Shown here one piece after another: positions 25,956-34,706 of a stretch of DNA of 64,000 nt. The translations under genes were made by a program, and so were the position numbers. Source of the DNA: VAXT01 sp963774625 (lineage in GTDB: Bacteria; Actinomycetota; Thermoleophilia; Gaiellales; Gaiellaceae). Under the pieces are notes generated by a model, which did not search any database, had not been told where the DNA came from, and saw only the letters and a list, made by a program, of their open reading frames with translations. Where the stretch lies: contig CAVZFQ010000013.1 of assembly GCA_963774625.1 (NCBI GenBank), positions 1,488,001 to 1,552,000 on the forward strand, given 5' to 3'. Each line of letters starts with the position of its first letter. The first letter of the stretch is position 1.

Positions 25956-26356
25956 GAGCCGGCCGCCTCGCCGGACTGCATTCCGGCCGGAACCGGTGCG
26001 TTCTCGTCGTTCTGCCAGAACGAGAACCTGTTGCCCTCCGTGTCCGTGACCGGGGCGAACCAGCCCATCCCGGGCACGGGCATCTTTTCGTTCTCGACCG
26101 TGCCGCCCGCCTCCTTCACCTTGTCGAGCGTGGCGTCCATGTCCTCGGTGGCGAAGTAGATGGTCAGCCCGTCGCTGCCCTCCATCCGCGGCATCAAGCC
26201 GCCGCCACTCTGCTCGTCGTCGTTCTGGAACATGTGGTACTCGGTCGGCCCGTCGTAGCTCTGGAACTCGACTCCGAACATCTTCGTCCAGAACTCGCGG
26301 GCGCGAGTCGTGTCATCCGCAGGAATCTCGAAGTGCACGACCTTGGCATTGGCCAT
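25952..26356 (-). CDS. VOC (glyoxalase/bleomycin-resistance fold) protein
   Basis: 134 aa from ATG 26356, preceded by AAAGGACGG. Contains the VOC pattern KVVHFEIPADDTTRAREFW, then YFATEDMDATLDKVKEAGG and GWFAPVTDTEGNRFSFWQ, i.e. the beta-alpha-beta-beta-beta module with potential metal His/Glu. A longer frame upstream is not family-like. 14 bp downstream of a paralogue, so a tandem duplicate pair. Substrate unknown. Confidence 0.82.
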   Translation of the reverse strand: MANAKVVHFEIPADDTTRAREFWTKMFGVEFQSYDGPTEYHMFQNDDEQSGGGLMPRMEGSDGLTIYFATEDMDATLDKVKEAGGTVENEKMPVPGMGWFAPVTDTEGNRFSFWQNDENAPVPAGMQSGEAAGS

Positions 26357-26370
26357 CTCGACCGTCCTTT

Positions 26371-26763
26371 CTAGTTGGAGTCTTCGCGGCTCTGCGACTC
26401 CGCCGGGATCGGCACTGAGTCGTCTGCCTGGAAGATAGAGAACGGGTTGCCTTCCGTGTCCTCGCAACGTGCGTACCAGCCGGTCCCGGGGATCGCCTGC
26501 TTGTCTTCTGCTGAGCCGCCCAGCTCGTTCACCCGCTCGATGGTCGCCTCAACGTCGTCGCTCTCGAAGTAGATGATCGCGCCCTTCTCACCGGTCTGTG
26601 ACGGGTAGATCGCCCCACCAGGGTCGGCGTCCTCATCGAGCATGTGGTAGTCGAACCCTTCCTGAACCGGGCGGAACCGCCAGCCGAAGAGCTCCGCGTA
26701 AAAATCCTCCGCCCGCTGCGTGTCGTCCGCGGGCAGTTCGAAGTACACGAGCCTCCCTGCCAT
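26371..26763 (-). CDS. VOC (glyoxalase/bleomycin-resistance fold) protein
   Basis: 130 aa from ATG 26763 with AGAGGAGCAGG upstream; a frame extension to 26787 is less well supported. Motifs parallel the neighbour: RLVYFELPADDTQRAEDFY, YFESDDVEATIERVNELGG, GWYARCEDTEGNPFSIFQ. First gene of a two-gene operon with its paralogue. Probably a metal-dependent isomerase/lyase or binding protein; the function is not inferable. Confidence 0.82.
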   Translation of the reverse strand: MAGRLVYFELPADDTQRAEDFYAELFGWRFRPVQEGFDYHMLDEDADPGGAIYPSQTGEKGAIIYFESDDVEATIERVNELGGSAEDKQAIPGTGWYARCEDTEGNPFSIFQADDSVPIPAESQSREDSN

Positions 26764-26961
26764 CCTGCTCCTCTCATCCGGGGTCACATCAGAGGGCTTC
26801 GATCAGTGAGACTCCGCCGAGCGGCTGTCGTTAGACGTGATCGAGGAGTCGGGCAAGCGGTCGGGGAACGTCGCTCAGCTCGAGCGCCTCGATCAGCAAA
26901 GGCCGCGACTGTTTCCGTCGCTAAGAGGGCGATTTGCGAGCGCTAATCCAGGCCCGGAACC

Positions 26962-26988
26962 TTGAAGAACGGGCCCAAAGGTTATAAG
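26962..26988 (+). promoter_or_regulatory. Sigma70-like promoter for kelch gene
   Basis: TTGAAG (26962-26967) and TATAAG (26983-26988) are separated by 15 bp, about 45 bp upstream of the GTG start of the kelch protein. The rest of the 26764-27033 gap shows nothing else I can name. Confidence 0.4.
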
Positions 26989-27033
26989 AATCCACCTGCA
27001 AATTGGGGCCATCCTAGGAGGGGAGAAAGTCCA

Positions 27034-28449
27034 GTGGTCAGGCACGTGTTTTCGCGGGCGGCCGGTCGCGTATGGTCGATTCCCGCCGTTCTCATTGCAC
27101 TTGTAGGTGCACTCGTCGTGGCAGCTGCGATCGCCAGCACCGCGGCGGGCTCGTCAGGCTCGCACCAGCCTGCAACGGACGGGGCAGCTCCGGGCCTGGC
27201 ACCGACGCCCGCTCGCTCCACAGGGCCGCCTCCGCCGTTGCAATGGCTCACTGAGTCGCCGATGGCCAATGTCCGGCGCAATGCCGCTACGGCAGTGGTC
27301 GGCTCGAGCCTGTATGCCATTACCGGCTTCAACGCGGCGCCCAACTACACCACCGCCAACGAGCGCTTCGACGGCACCAGTTGGTCAGCCGTGGCGCCTA
27401 TCCCCGTCAGGCACGCCCAGGGTCGAGCTGCGGCAGTGGGCACCAAGATCTATGTGCCGGGCGGGTTCAACAGCGTCGACTTCGCCGGCCCGCTGGCCAA
27501 CATGCAGATCTACGACACGACCAGCGATAGCTGGACTCAGGGTGCCCCGCTGCCCGCGGCGCGCTCCGGCGTAGCGACGGCAACATTCAACGGTCGCGTG
27601 TACGTCATCGGCGGATACAACCCGGTGGGCACGGGCCACCCCAGCGTCTACATCTACGACCCGGTGACCAATGACTACACCACTGGGGCGCCGATGCCTG
27701 CCGGCCAGGGCAACCTGCCCGCTGTGCTTCTCGCCGGCGAGATGTACGTCGTTGGCGGCGGCACGGCGCCGGGCGCGCGCTACGCCTACAACCCGACCGC
27801 GAACAGCTGGCGCACCATCGCTGCGCTGCCCACGACAGGCGGCACTTGCCAGAGCAGCAACGGCTTTGTGCTTGATGGTGAGCTGTGGATCGTCGGCTGC
27901 CTGGGCCTGCCGCTTGCTCAGCAGGTGTGGATCTACAACCCGGGCAGCGACAGCTGGCGCGTCGGCCCGCTGTACAACGTCGATCACCAGGGACCCGGCA
28001 GCGCGCTGTACAACGGTCGCGGCTTCGTCGTTGGCGGTGGCAGCGCATCCGGTGGCTCGACGGCGGTCGAGTCGATCGGGCCACCACCTCCGCCACCACC
28101 TCCGCCGCCTCCGCCACCACCTCCGCCTCCGCCACCTCCGCCACCACCACCGCCTCCGCCACCGCCTCCGCCTCCGCCGCCTCCGCCTCCGCCGCCACCG
28201 CCTCCGCCGCCACCGCCTCCGCCGCCACCACCGCCTCCGGCCCCACCGCCGGCTCGCTGTCGCGTGCCGAACGTGATCGGCCTGCGGCTGCAGACGGCGA
28301 GGGCGCGGATCCGGGCACGGCGCTGTCGCGTCGGCACGATCCGCAGGGTTCGCTCCCGGCGCGTTGGCCGTGTTCTCGGCCAGAGCCCGCGGGGCGGCGC
28401 AGTACGGCCCGTCAACTTCAGGGTCAACCTGCGGGTCGGCCGCCGCTAG
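27034..28449 (+). CDS. Secreted kelch-repeat protein with polyproline and PASTA-like tail
   Basis: 471 aa from GTG 27034, preceded by AGGAGG (27016-27021). N-terminal hydrophobic signal or anchor (SIPAVLIALVGALVVAAAIA). About five kelch blades follow (SSLYAITGFNAAPNYTTANE; TKIYVPGGFN; GRVYVIGGYN; GEMYVVGGG; GELWIVG). Then about 57 prolines run nearly unbroken, and a PASTA-like tail CRVPNVIGLRLQTARARI, CRVGTIRRV, VNFRVNLRVGRR. The tail is almost identical to that of the solute-binding protein at 19991-22310. Probably an extracytoplasmic carbohydrate- or protein-binding propeller projected by a proline rod. Confidence 0.78.
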   Translation: MVRHVFSRAAGRVWSIPAVLIALVGALVVAAAIASTAAGSSGSHQPATDGAAPGLAPTPARSTGPPPPLQWLTESPMANVRRNAATAVVGSSLYAITGFNAAPNYTTANERFDGTSWSAVAPIPVRHAQGRAAAVGTKIYVPGGFNSVDFAGPLANMQIYDTTSDSWTQGAPLPAARSGVATATFNGRVYVIGGYNPVGTGHPSVYIYDPVTNDYTTGAPMPAGQGNLPAVLLAGEMYVVGGGTAPGARYAYNPTANSWRTIAALPTTGGTCQSSNGFVLDGELWIVGCLGLPLAQQVWIYNPGSDSWRVGPLYNVDHQGPGSALYNGRGFVVGGGSASGGSTAVESIGPPPPPPPPPPPPPPPPPPPPPPPPPPPPPPPPPPPPPPPPPPPPPPPPPPPPPAPPPARCRVPNVIGLRLQTARARIRARRCRVGTIRRVRSRRVGRVLGQSPRGGAVRPVNFRVNLRVGRR

Positions 28450-28476
28450 GCGGAACCGAAACCAACGACACGCAAC

Positions 28477-28512
28477 ACGGAGCGCCGGCGAAAGCCGGCG
28501 CTCCGTCTTTCT
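28477..28512 (+). terminator. Rho-independent terminator after kelch gene
   Basis: A perfect 13-bp stem ACGGAGCGCCGGC / GCCGGCGCTCCGT with a GAAA tetraloop is followed by CTTTCT. It ends at the stop codon of the convergent cyclodeaminase-family gene, so it may serve both directions. Confidence 0.85.
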
Positions 28513-29467
28513 AGAGGCTTATCCGCGGCAGGTCGAGGTCGTCGAGGCTCTCGATCGCGGCCAGCGCGATCGAGAGATCCTGGATCGCGAGACCCGTCGA
28601 GTCGAACGCCGTGATCTCCTCCTCGCTCTGACGGCCGCGCGCATCTCCGGCGAGCACCGCGCCCAGCTCGGTCACGTGCCCGCGCTCGAGGACACCCGCT
28701 TCGACTGCGTGCACGAGCTCACCGTTGTGACTCGCCTGCTCCCAGTCGTCCGCGAAGACGCGTACGCGCGCCAGCTCGGCGACGGCGATCTCCGCCTTCC
28801 CGGGCCCGTCGGCGCCCATCAGGCTCACGTGCTGACCCGGACGCAACGAGCCAGGTCCGAGCAAGACCTCATGCCCAGGCGTCATCGTCACGAGAAGGTC
28901 GGAACCAAGCGCTTCCTCGCGCCCGACAGACTTAGTAACAGTCTGTTGCAAGGTGTTCAGGGAGGCGGCTGCGGCCTCCGAGCGGGCCTCGTCGACGTCG
29001 TAGATGGAGACGTCGCGGCCCCGCGCGAGAAAGGTCTTCGCGGCCGCGATGCCGTTGACGCCGGCGCCCACGACGGCGGCGGTCTCGGCATCTGCACGGC
29101 CAAGCGTCTCGGCCGCGAGCACGGCTGCCGCTCCGGTTCTCAGCGCCGTCACCGCACCAGCGTCGAGCACGGCGCGGAGCACGCCGTTCGAAGCGTCCGA
29201 CAGCAAGACGAGCCCCATGACCGTCGGCAGCCCGGCCGCCGGGTTGCCCGGGAACGACGTCACCCACTTCAGCAGCGCGTGGCCGTCGCCGAGTGCAGGC
29301 ATCGCCCTGAAGTCACCGGCCGGGTACGCCGGGACGTAGACCTTCGGCGGCATCGTCCACTCGCCGCGCGCGTAGTGGACGAAGGCGTCGCGAACGGCCT
29401 CCAGCGCGCGCCCCGGCGACACGGCCGCCTCCACGTGCCGCCCGGACAGGAACGGAACGCTGTTCAA
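28511..29467 (-). CDS. Ornithine cyclodeaminase / mu-crystallin family protein
   Basis: 318 aa. Family signatures: MPPKVYVPAYPAGDFRAMPA, LLKWVTSFPGNP, LRTGAAAVLAAETLGR, then the NAD Rossmann segment AAVVGAGVNGIAAAKTFLARG, and SLMGADGPGKAEI. It may be ornithine cyclodeaminase, alanine dehydrogenase or an imine reductase. Last gene of the pntAA-pntAB-pntB operon, with a 4-bp overlap. That linkage to NADPH supply is suggestive of a nicotinamide-dependent reduction, but the substrate is not inferable. Confidence 0.82.
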   Translation of the reverse strand: MNSVPFLSGRHVEAAVSPGRALEAVRDAFVHYARGEWTMPPKVYVPAYPAGDFRAMPALGDGHALLKWVTSFPGNPAAGLPTVMGLVLLSDASNGVLRAVLDAGAVTALRTGAAAVLAAETLGRADAETAAVVGAGVNGIAAAKTFLARGRDVSIYDVDEARSEAAAASLNTLQQTVTKSVGREEALGSDLLVTMTPGHEVLLGPGSLRPGQHVSLMGADGPGKAEIAVAELARVRVFADDWEQASHNGELVHAVEAGVLERGHVTELGAVLAGDARGRQSEEEITAFDSTGLAIQDLSIALAAIESLDDLDLPRISL

Positions 29468-30852
29468 ACCGCTTTGACGGACGCGATTAGTGCCTCGACC
29501 GCCGCCTTCGCGTCGTCGAAGAGCATCACGGTCTTCGGGTCATAGAAGAGCGGGTTGTCGACACCCGCGAACCCCGGTGACATCGAGCGCTTGATGACGA
29601 CGACGTTCCGAGCCTTGTCGACGTCGAGGATCGGCATCCCGTAGATCGGGCTCCCCGGCGAATTGCGCGCGGCGGGGTTGACCACGTCGTTGGCGCCCAC
29701 GACCACGACCACGTCCGTCTGCGGGAACTCCGGGTTGATCGACTCCATCTCGAAGAGCTCGTCGTACGGCACGTTCGCCTCCGCGAGCAGCACGTTCATG
29801 TGCCCCGGCATGCGCCCGGCGACCGGGTGGATCGCGTAGCGCACGTCCACGCCCTTCTCCTCCAGCAGCTCGCCCAGGTTTCGCACGTCGTGCTGCGCCT
29901 GCGCGACCGCGAGCCCGTACCCGGGGACGAAGACGACGCGACCCGCGTACGCAAGCATCATCGCGATGTCGTCCGCGGTCGCGGTGCGCACGTCCCCGCC
30001 GTCCCCCGCTGCTGCAGCCGCGGCGGCCGCCGGTTGAGCTCCGAACGCGCCGAAGAGGGTCTGCCGCAACGGCCGGCCCATCCCGCGGCCCATCATGATC
30101 GTGAGCAGCGTTCCCGAGGCGCCGACGAGAGTCCCGCCGATGATCAGGGCCGTGTTGTCCAGCACGAAACCAGTGGCGGCCGCGGCGAGGCCCGTGCACG
30201 CGTTCAGCAGCGAGATGACGACCGGCATGTCGGCGCCCCCGATCGGCAGCACGAACAGGTTGCCGAGCAGGAACCCGCCGACGAGAAGCAGCGCCAGCCA
30301 GATGCCACTCTCCGTCGTCGCCGTCAGCACGACCAGTGCGCCGAGCCCGAGCCCGAGAGCCGCGTTGATGAGGTTCTGCCCCGGGAACACGATCGGCTGG
30401 CCCGGGAGGAGGTCCTGCAGCTTCCCGAAGGCGACCAGGCTGCCCCAGAAGCTGACGGAGCCGATCAGCGCCGAGAAGAGGATGCCGATCAGGAGCTCGC
30501 CTCCCAGCCGGTCCGGATCGGGCGCGTTCCGGTGGAACTCGGCCACTGCGATCAGTGCCGCAGCGCCGCCGCCGACCCCGTTGAAGAGCGCGACCATCTG
30601 CGGGATCGCAGTCATCTGCACCGCCCGAGCCGAGAGGACGCCGATCACCGTCCCGACGGCAATTCCTGCGACGATCAGCCAGTACTGGTCGATCTCCTTG
30701 CTGGCGAACGTGAACCCGACCGCGATCGCCATGCCGACCGCGGCGATCCAGTTCCCGGACCGCGCCGTGCGCGGGTGCGAGAGCCGCTTGATGCCGATGA
30801 TGAACAGGATCGCCGCCACCAGGTAGGCGAGGTCGATCCAGGTCTTACTCAT
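29464..30852 (-). CDS. pntB: NAD(P) transhydrogenase beta subunit
   Basis: 462 aa. About eight or nine TM helices occupy residues 1-250 (e.g. GGGAAALIAVAEF, LLVGGFLLGNLFVLPIGGADMP). The soluble dIII NADP(H) domain follows: VVFVPGYGLAVAQAQHDV, VVVGANDVVNPAARN, GYPILDVDKA-like MPILDVDKARNVV, MSPGFAGVDNPLF. It couples the proton gradient to NADPH formation with the alpha subunits upstream, overlapping pntAB by 8 bp. Confidence 0.96.
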   Translation of the reverse strand: MSKTWIDLAYLVAAILFIIGIKRLSHPRTARSGNWIAAVGMAIAVGFTFASKEIDQYWLIVAGIAVGTVIGVLSARAVQMTAIPQMVALFNGVGGGAAALIAVAEFHRNAPDPDRLGGELLIGILFSALIGSVSFWGSLVAFGKLQDLLPGQPIVFPGQNLINAALGLGLGALVVLTATTESGIWLALLLVGGFLLGNLFVLPIGGADMPVVISLLNACTGLAAAATGFVLDNTALIIGGTLVGASGTLLTIMMGRGMGRPLRQTLFGAFGAQPAAAAAAAAGDGGDVRTATADDIAMMLAYAGRVVFVPGYGLAVAQAQHDVRNLGELLEEKGVDVRYAIHPVAGRMPGHMNVLLAEANVPYDELFEMESINPEFPQTDVVVVVGANDVVNPAARNSPGSPIYGMPILDVDKARNVVVIKRSMSPGFAGVDNPLFYDPKTVMLFDDAKAAVEALIASVKAV

Positions 30853-31147
30853 CCGGCCGATCTTCCGGGCGGCGCTTGAACATCTCGAGCATCCGGTCCG
30901 TGACGAGGAAGCCGCCGACGATGTTGATCATCCCGAAGACGACCGCGACGAACCCGAGCACCTGTTCCAGCGTCGAGTCGGCGCTGCCCACGACCAGCAT
31001 CCCCCCGATGAGCACGATCCCGTGGATCGCGTTCGTCCCGGACATCAGAGGCGTGTGCAGCATCGACGGCACCTTGGAGATGACCTCGATGCCGACGAAG
31101 ATCGCCAGGGCGAAGACCGTCAGCTCGGCAACGAGTTGCGCGGTCAC
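30845..31147 (-). CDS. pntAB: NAD(P) transhydrogenase alpha subunit 2 (membrane part)
   Basis: 100 aa, three TM helices (LTVFALAIFVGIEVISKVP; GIVLIGGMLVVGSA; LGFVAVVFGMINIVGGFLVT). It contains the conserved TPLMSGTNAIHGI motif of the dII alpha part. Split-type alpha subunit as in many actinobacteria and alphaproteobacteria. 4-bp overlap with pntAA. Confidence 0.95.
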   Translation of the reverse strand: MTAQLVAELTVFALAIFVGIEVISKVPSMLHTPLMSGTNAIHGIVLIGGMLVVGSADSTLEQVLGFVAVVFGMINIVGGFLVTDRMLEMFKRRPEDRPDE

Positions 31148-32226
31148 GCCGGGGCCTTCTGCTTGGTGACGCAGGCGCCGCTCGTGATCTCGTCCTCGAA
31201 GTCGAGCTCGAGCTCGCCCTCGGGAGCGAGGTGCTGGAGCAAGGCCGACACGTTGCGGGCATAGAGCTGGCTCGCATGGAACGGCATCGCGCTCGGCAAG
31301 TTCGTCGGGCCGAGGAGGGCCACGCCCTGGTGGACGACGACCTGGTCGGCCTCGGTCAGCTCCGCGTTTCCGCCGGCCTCGGCTGCGAGGTCGACGATCA
31401 CCGAGCCGGGCCGCATCGACTCGATGGCCGAGCGCGGGATCAGCTGCGGGGCCGGACGGCCGGGGATCAGAGCAGTGGTGACGACGAGGTCGAAATCGCC
31501 GATCCGCGCCTCGAGCGCCTCCTGCTGGCGCTTTTGCTCGTCCTCGGTCAGCTCGCGTGCGTAGCCGCCCTCGGTCTCCTCGCCGACGATGCCGAGGTCG
31601 AGGAAGGTCGCGCCGAGGCTCTCGACCTGCTCCTTCACGACGGGCCGTACGTCGAACCCGGAGACGACGGCGCCCAGGCGGCGGGCGGTTGCGATCGCTT
31701 GCAGTCCGGCGACGCCCGCACCGATGACGAGGACCTTCGCCGGCGCGACGGTTCCCGCCGCGGTCATCAGCATCGGCAAGAACTTCGGTAGCCGGTCGGC
31801 CCCCATGAGGATCGCCTTGTAGCCGGAGACGGTCGCCTGCGAGGAGAGCGCGTCCATCGACTGCGCGCGCGTGATCCGCGGGATCGACTCCATGGCGAAC
31901 GCGGTCACGCCGCGAGCGTTCAGCCGCTCGATGCCTTCGGGGTCGGTCAGCGGCTGCAGGTGCCCGATCAGGACCTGTCCTTCGTGGAGGCGGTCGACCT
32001 CGTCGCTACTCGGCTTGCGCACCTTGGCGATGAGCTCGGCGACCCAGGGATCGCCGAGCGTCGCCCCGGCCTCGCGAAATGCATCGTCCGTGAAGGAGGC
32101 CGCTTCTCCGGCACCCGGCTCGACGGTGACCTCGAACCCGGCCTGCGAGAGCTTGGCGACGATCTCCGGCACGAGTGCCACGCGGCGCTCGTCCGGCGCC
32201 GTTTCCTTGGGCACCCCGATCTTCAT
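31144..32226 (-). CDS. pntAA: NAD(P) transhydrogenase alpha subunit 1 (NAD domain)
   Basis: 360 aa soluble dI domain: MKIGVPKETAPDERRVALVPE start, EPGAGEAASFTDDAF, SSQATVSGYKAIL, and the NAD Rossmann fold VLVIGAGVAGLQAIATARRLGA with FDVRP. TALIPGRPAPQLI and SVIVDLAAEAGGN match the alanine dehydrogenase/PntA family; the following pntAB and pntB settle identity. First gene of a four-gene operon. Confidence 0.95.
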   Translation of the reverse strand: MKIGVPKETAPDERRVALVPEIVAKLSQAGFEVTVEPGAGEAASFTDDAFREAGATLGDPWVAELIAKVRKPSSDEVDRLHEGQVLIGHLQPLTDPEGIERLNARGVTAFAMESIPRITRAQSMDALSSQATVSGYKAILMGADRLPKFLPMLMTAAGTVAPAKVLVIGAGVAGLQAIATARRLGAVVSGFDVRPVVKEQVESLGATFLDLGIVGEETEGGYARELTEDEQKRQQEALEARIGDFDLVVTTALIPGRPAPQLIPRSAIESMRPGSVIVDLAAEAGGNAELTEADQVVVHQGVALLGPTNLPSAMPFHASQLYARNVSALLQHLAPEGELELDFEDEITSGACVTKQKAPA

Positions 32227-32283
32227 CGAGCCGGAACTCTACGAGGGAGGGAACCGGGGAGCCGTCTTGAACGGTCCAAGTCC

Positions 32284-32868
32284 GTGGCTTTCCTCATCGC
32301 TCTGTCTGCCGCCATCGAGGAGCGCGACCCCTTCGCAAGGGGCCATGCGTCGCGCGTAGCGGTGCTCGCGCACAGCCTCGCGCGCCGTGCCGACTTCGAC
32401 CGCGAGCGCATCGCCCGCCTTCGCACCGGAGCCGTGCTGCACGACATCGGGAAGCTCGCCGTGCCGCGGGAAGTGCTGCTCAAGGAAGGCCCGCTGGACG
32501 AGATCGAGTTCATGCAGATCCGGCGGCATCCGACGGCGGGTGCGCGCATGCTGCGCGCGGTCGGCGGGGCCCTGGAGGCGCTCCCATGCGTCCTCTTCCA
32601 CCACGAGCGCTGGGACGGAGCGGGTTATCCGAGCGGCCGCGCCCGCGACGACATCCCGCTCGAGGCGCGAATCCTGGCCGTCGCCGACTCGTTCGACGCC
32701 ATGACGTCTGATCGCCCGTACCGTGCGGCGTCCCCCGCCGAGGCGGCGCTCGAGGAGTTGCAGCGCTGCGCGGGGACGCAGTTCGACCCGAAACTCGTCG
32801 AGGCGTTCATCGCCGCGTGCTACGAGGGCGATCTCGGCTGGGACGAGTCCTTCGCAGCCGCTTCGTGA
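32284..32868 (+). CDS. HD-GYP domain phosphodiesterase
   Basis: 194 aa from GTG 32284; the frame extends upstream through pntAA without family similarity. Stand-alone HD-GYP: RGHASRVAVLAHSLA, LHDIGKLAVP (HD), RRHPTAGARML, FHHERWDGAGYPSG (HHExxDGxGYP) and AVADSFDAMTSDRPYR. All metal and GYP residues are present, so probably active on c-di-GMP, although no GGDEF partner was seen here. Divergent from pntAA (57-bp gap). Confidence 0.88.
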   Translation: MAFLIALSAAIEERDPFARGHASRVAVLAHSLARRADFDRERIARLRTGAVLHDIGKLAVPREVLLKEGPLDEIEFMQIRRHPTAGARMLRAVGGALEALPCVLFHHERWDGAGYPSGRARDDIPLEARILAVADSFDAMTSDRPYRAASPAEAALEELQRCAGTQFDPKLVEAFIAACYEGDLGWDESFAAAS

Positions 32869-32883
32869 GACGATAGTCATGCG

Positions 32884-33588
32884 ATGAGGTGGAAACGCCT
32901 CCTCCTGCTGGCGGTGATCGCGTCGCTGGCTGTGACCGCGGCGCTCGCGATCGGGATCCTCCTGCTCGGGGACTTCGACGACACCGAGTGGCGCGTGCTC
33001 GGGACGACCTTTGCCATCTCGGTGGCCAGCCTGCTCGCCTTACCCGGAGCGCAGCTGCTCGACCAGCGCCGCGCGGTGCCGCTCGCCTGGGCGACCGTCG
33101 CCCTCGCAGCCGTTGCGTTCGTCCTCTTCGAGCACGCGTTGTGGACGGACGAGGACAGCGAGACGGCGTGGAAGCGGGTTGGCACCGCTGCCGTCTTTGC
33201 CGTCGCGACTACACAGATTGCTGCGCTGACGAGCCGGCTCAAAGCCGACGACCGGAAGAGCGTTGGTGTCCTCTACTTCGCCACGGTCGGGCTCGGGCTC
33301 CTCCTCGCCACGCTCGCCACCACTGCGATGTGGAAGGAGATCGACAGCGACGTCTTCTACCGCGTCCTGGCCGCGCTCGCCGTCCTCAACGCCTTCCTCG
33401 TCGTCCTCCAGCCCTTGATGCGCCGCCTGGGTGGGGCGACTGAGAGCTATCGCGTTCGATTCGCCCTCGAGCCGAATGGTTCGAAGGAGCTCGAATTGTC
33501 CGGTCGGGATTTCGCCGCAGCGCTTGCGGACGGGGTTCGCCGCCTGGAGCGCGGAGGCAGGAAGGTCGTCCGCGCAGAGCGTCTCTAG
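32884..33588 (+). CDS. Integral membrane protein, unknown function
   Basis: 234 aa with five or six hydrophobic helices (LLLLAVIASLAVTAALAIGI; TTFAISVASLLALPG; WATVALAAVAFVLFEHALW; AAVFAVATTQIAAL; GLGLLLATLATTAMW; VLAALAVLNAFLVVLQPL). A ~50-aa soluble tail rich in Arg and Glu follows (LELSGRDFAAALADGVRRL). A GATAGT hexamer 6 bp before the ATG suggests a leaderless start. I do not recognise a family. Its end overlaps the convergent dehydrogenase gene by 4 bp. Confidence 0.7.
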   Translation: MRWKRLLLLAVIASLAVTAALAIGILLLGDFDDTEWRVLGTTFAISVASLLALPGAQLLDQRRAVPLAWATVALAAVAFVLFEHALWTDEDSETAWKRVGTAAVFAVATTQIAALTSRLKADDRKSVGVLYFATVGLGLLLATLATTAMWKEIDSDVFYRVLAALAVLNAFLVVLQPLMRRLGGATESYRVRFALEPNGSKELELSGRDFAAALADGVRRLERGGRKVVRAERL

Positions 33589-34652
33589 AGCGTCGCCCAG
33601 ACCTCGAGCTTGGCCTTCGTACGCTCGATCACCTCGTCGGTGAACTCCGTCGTGCCGGAATGGCCGCCGAGATCGGCCGTGCGCACTCCCTGGGCGACCG
33701 CCTCGAGTGCCGCCTCGCGCAATGCGCGGGCCGCGTCGTCGCCATCCTCGACATAACTGAGCAGCGCCGCTCCGGCGAGGATCATCGCCATCGGATTGGC
33801 GACGTTCTTTCCCAGCAGCGAAGGGGCGGTCCCGTGGGCCGCTTCGGCCATGACCACGGTCAGCTTCTCCGGCTCGTCGTCGTCGAACGCGACGAGCAGT
33901 GACTCGGCGCCGGCGATCGAGCCGAAGAGCGGAAGCACGAGGTCGGACAGGATGTCGCCGTCCCGGTTCAGCGACGGGATCACGAGTGGATCTCCCGTCG
34001 AGGCGATCAGCAGCGCGAAGGTCGCGTCGATCAACTGCGGCTCGTACGGCACGTCGGGATGGCGTTCCGCGGCCGCATCCATCTCCTCCTTCAGCATCCC
34101 CTCGTAGATCGGGCTGACCGTGTATTTCGGGCCTCCGAAGACCTTGGCACTCGTGCGCTCGGCCTGCATGAACGCGAACTCGGCGACGGCGCGGCAGATG
34201 CGGCGCTCGATGCGCTCGGTCCGGAATGCGACCTCGTCGTCACCCTCTCCCTCGCGCCACTCCTTCGCGCCGTAGGCGTCGCCGACTGCCATGCGCACGA
34301 CCGAGATCGGCGCGTGCACTCCGCCGAACGGGACGACTCCCGGAATGCGCCGGCCCGTCCGGACGATGACTTTTCCCCCGATCTCCTCGCGCAGGAGCCG
34401 GTTCGGCGAGCCGACGTCATCCGCGCCCTCGGGGGTGACCGTCGCCGCCTTCAGGCCGAGCCCCGCCTCGCGCATGGCGGCGGCCGCTTCGTGGACGACC
34501 TGATTCTTCGTCGCGCGGCGGTTTTCGAGCGAGAGGTCGTAGCGCTCGAACTCGAGCTCGAGCCCGATGACGTCGGGCGCGAGCACGCGCAGGGCCTCCT
34601 CGAGCAGCTCCTGCCCGGTCTCGTCTCCCTCGAGGACGGCGATCTTGGCCAC
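33585..34652 (-). CDS. Isocitrate/isopropylmalate dehydrogenase family
   Basis: 355 aa beta-decarboxylating dehydrogenase. Starts IAVLEGDETGQELLEEAL (GDGIG-like, here GDETG), with substrate Arg segments VIVRTGRRIPGV and the metal/substrate signature NRDGDILSDLVLPLFGSIAG. C-terminal AEAAHGTAPSLLGKNVANP is the cofactor loop. The GDETG and VRTGRRIPGV features favour isocitrate dehydrogenase over isopropylmalate dehydrogenase, and an aconitase is encoded elsewhere in the window, but cofactor preference is open. Confidence 0.85.
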   Translation of the reverse strand: MAKIAVLEGDETGQELLEEALRVLAPDVIGLELEFERYDLSLENRRATKNQVVHEAAAAMREAGLGLKAATVTPEGADDVGSPNRLLREEIGGKVIVRTGRRIPGVVPFGGVHAPISVVRMAVGDAYGAKEWREGEGDDEVAFRTERIERRICRAVAEFAFMQAERTSAKVFGGPKYTVSPIYEGMLKEEMDAAAERHPDVPYEPQLIDATFALLIASTGDPLVIPSLNRDGDILSDLVLPLFGSIAGAESLLVAFDDDEPEKLTVVMAEAAHGTAPSLLGKNVANPMAMILAGAALLSYVEDGDDAARALREAALEAVAQGVRTADLGGHSGTTEFTDEVIERTKAKLEVWATL

Positions 34653-34706
34653 GGCGCGATCTTACTTCCGGTTTCGCCCTTCCCCGTCAGCGGGTAGGGC
34701 GCTCGT

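Noticed and set aside
25952..26763. Antibiotic-resistance (bleomycin or fosfomycin) function for the two VOC proteins
   Set aside because: Fold similarity only; substrate residues cannot be assigned and the context gives no resistance signal.
28080..28250. CCACCT/CCGCCT repeats as a CRISPR or non-coding microsatellite
   Set aside because: They are in-frame proline codons between kelch and PASTA-like modules; there are no spacers.
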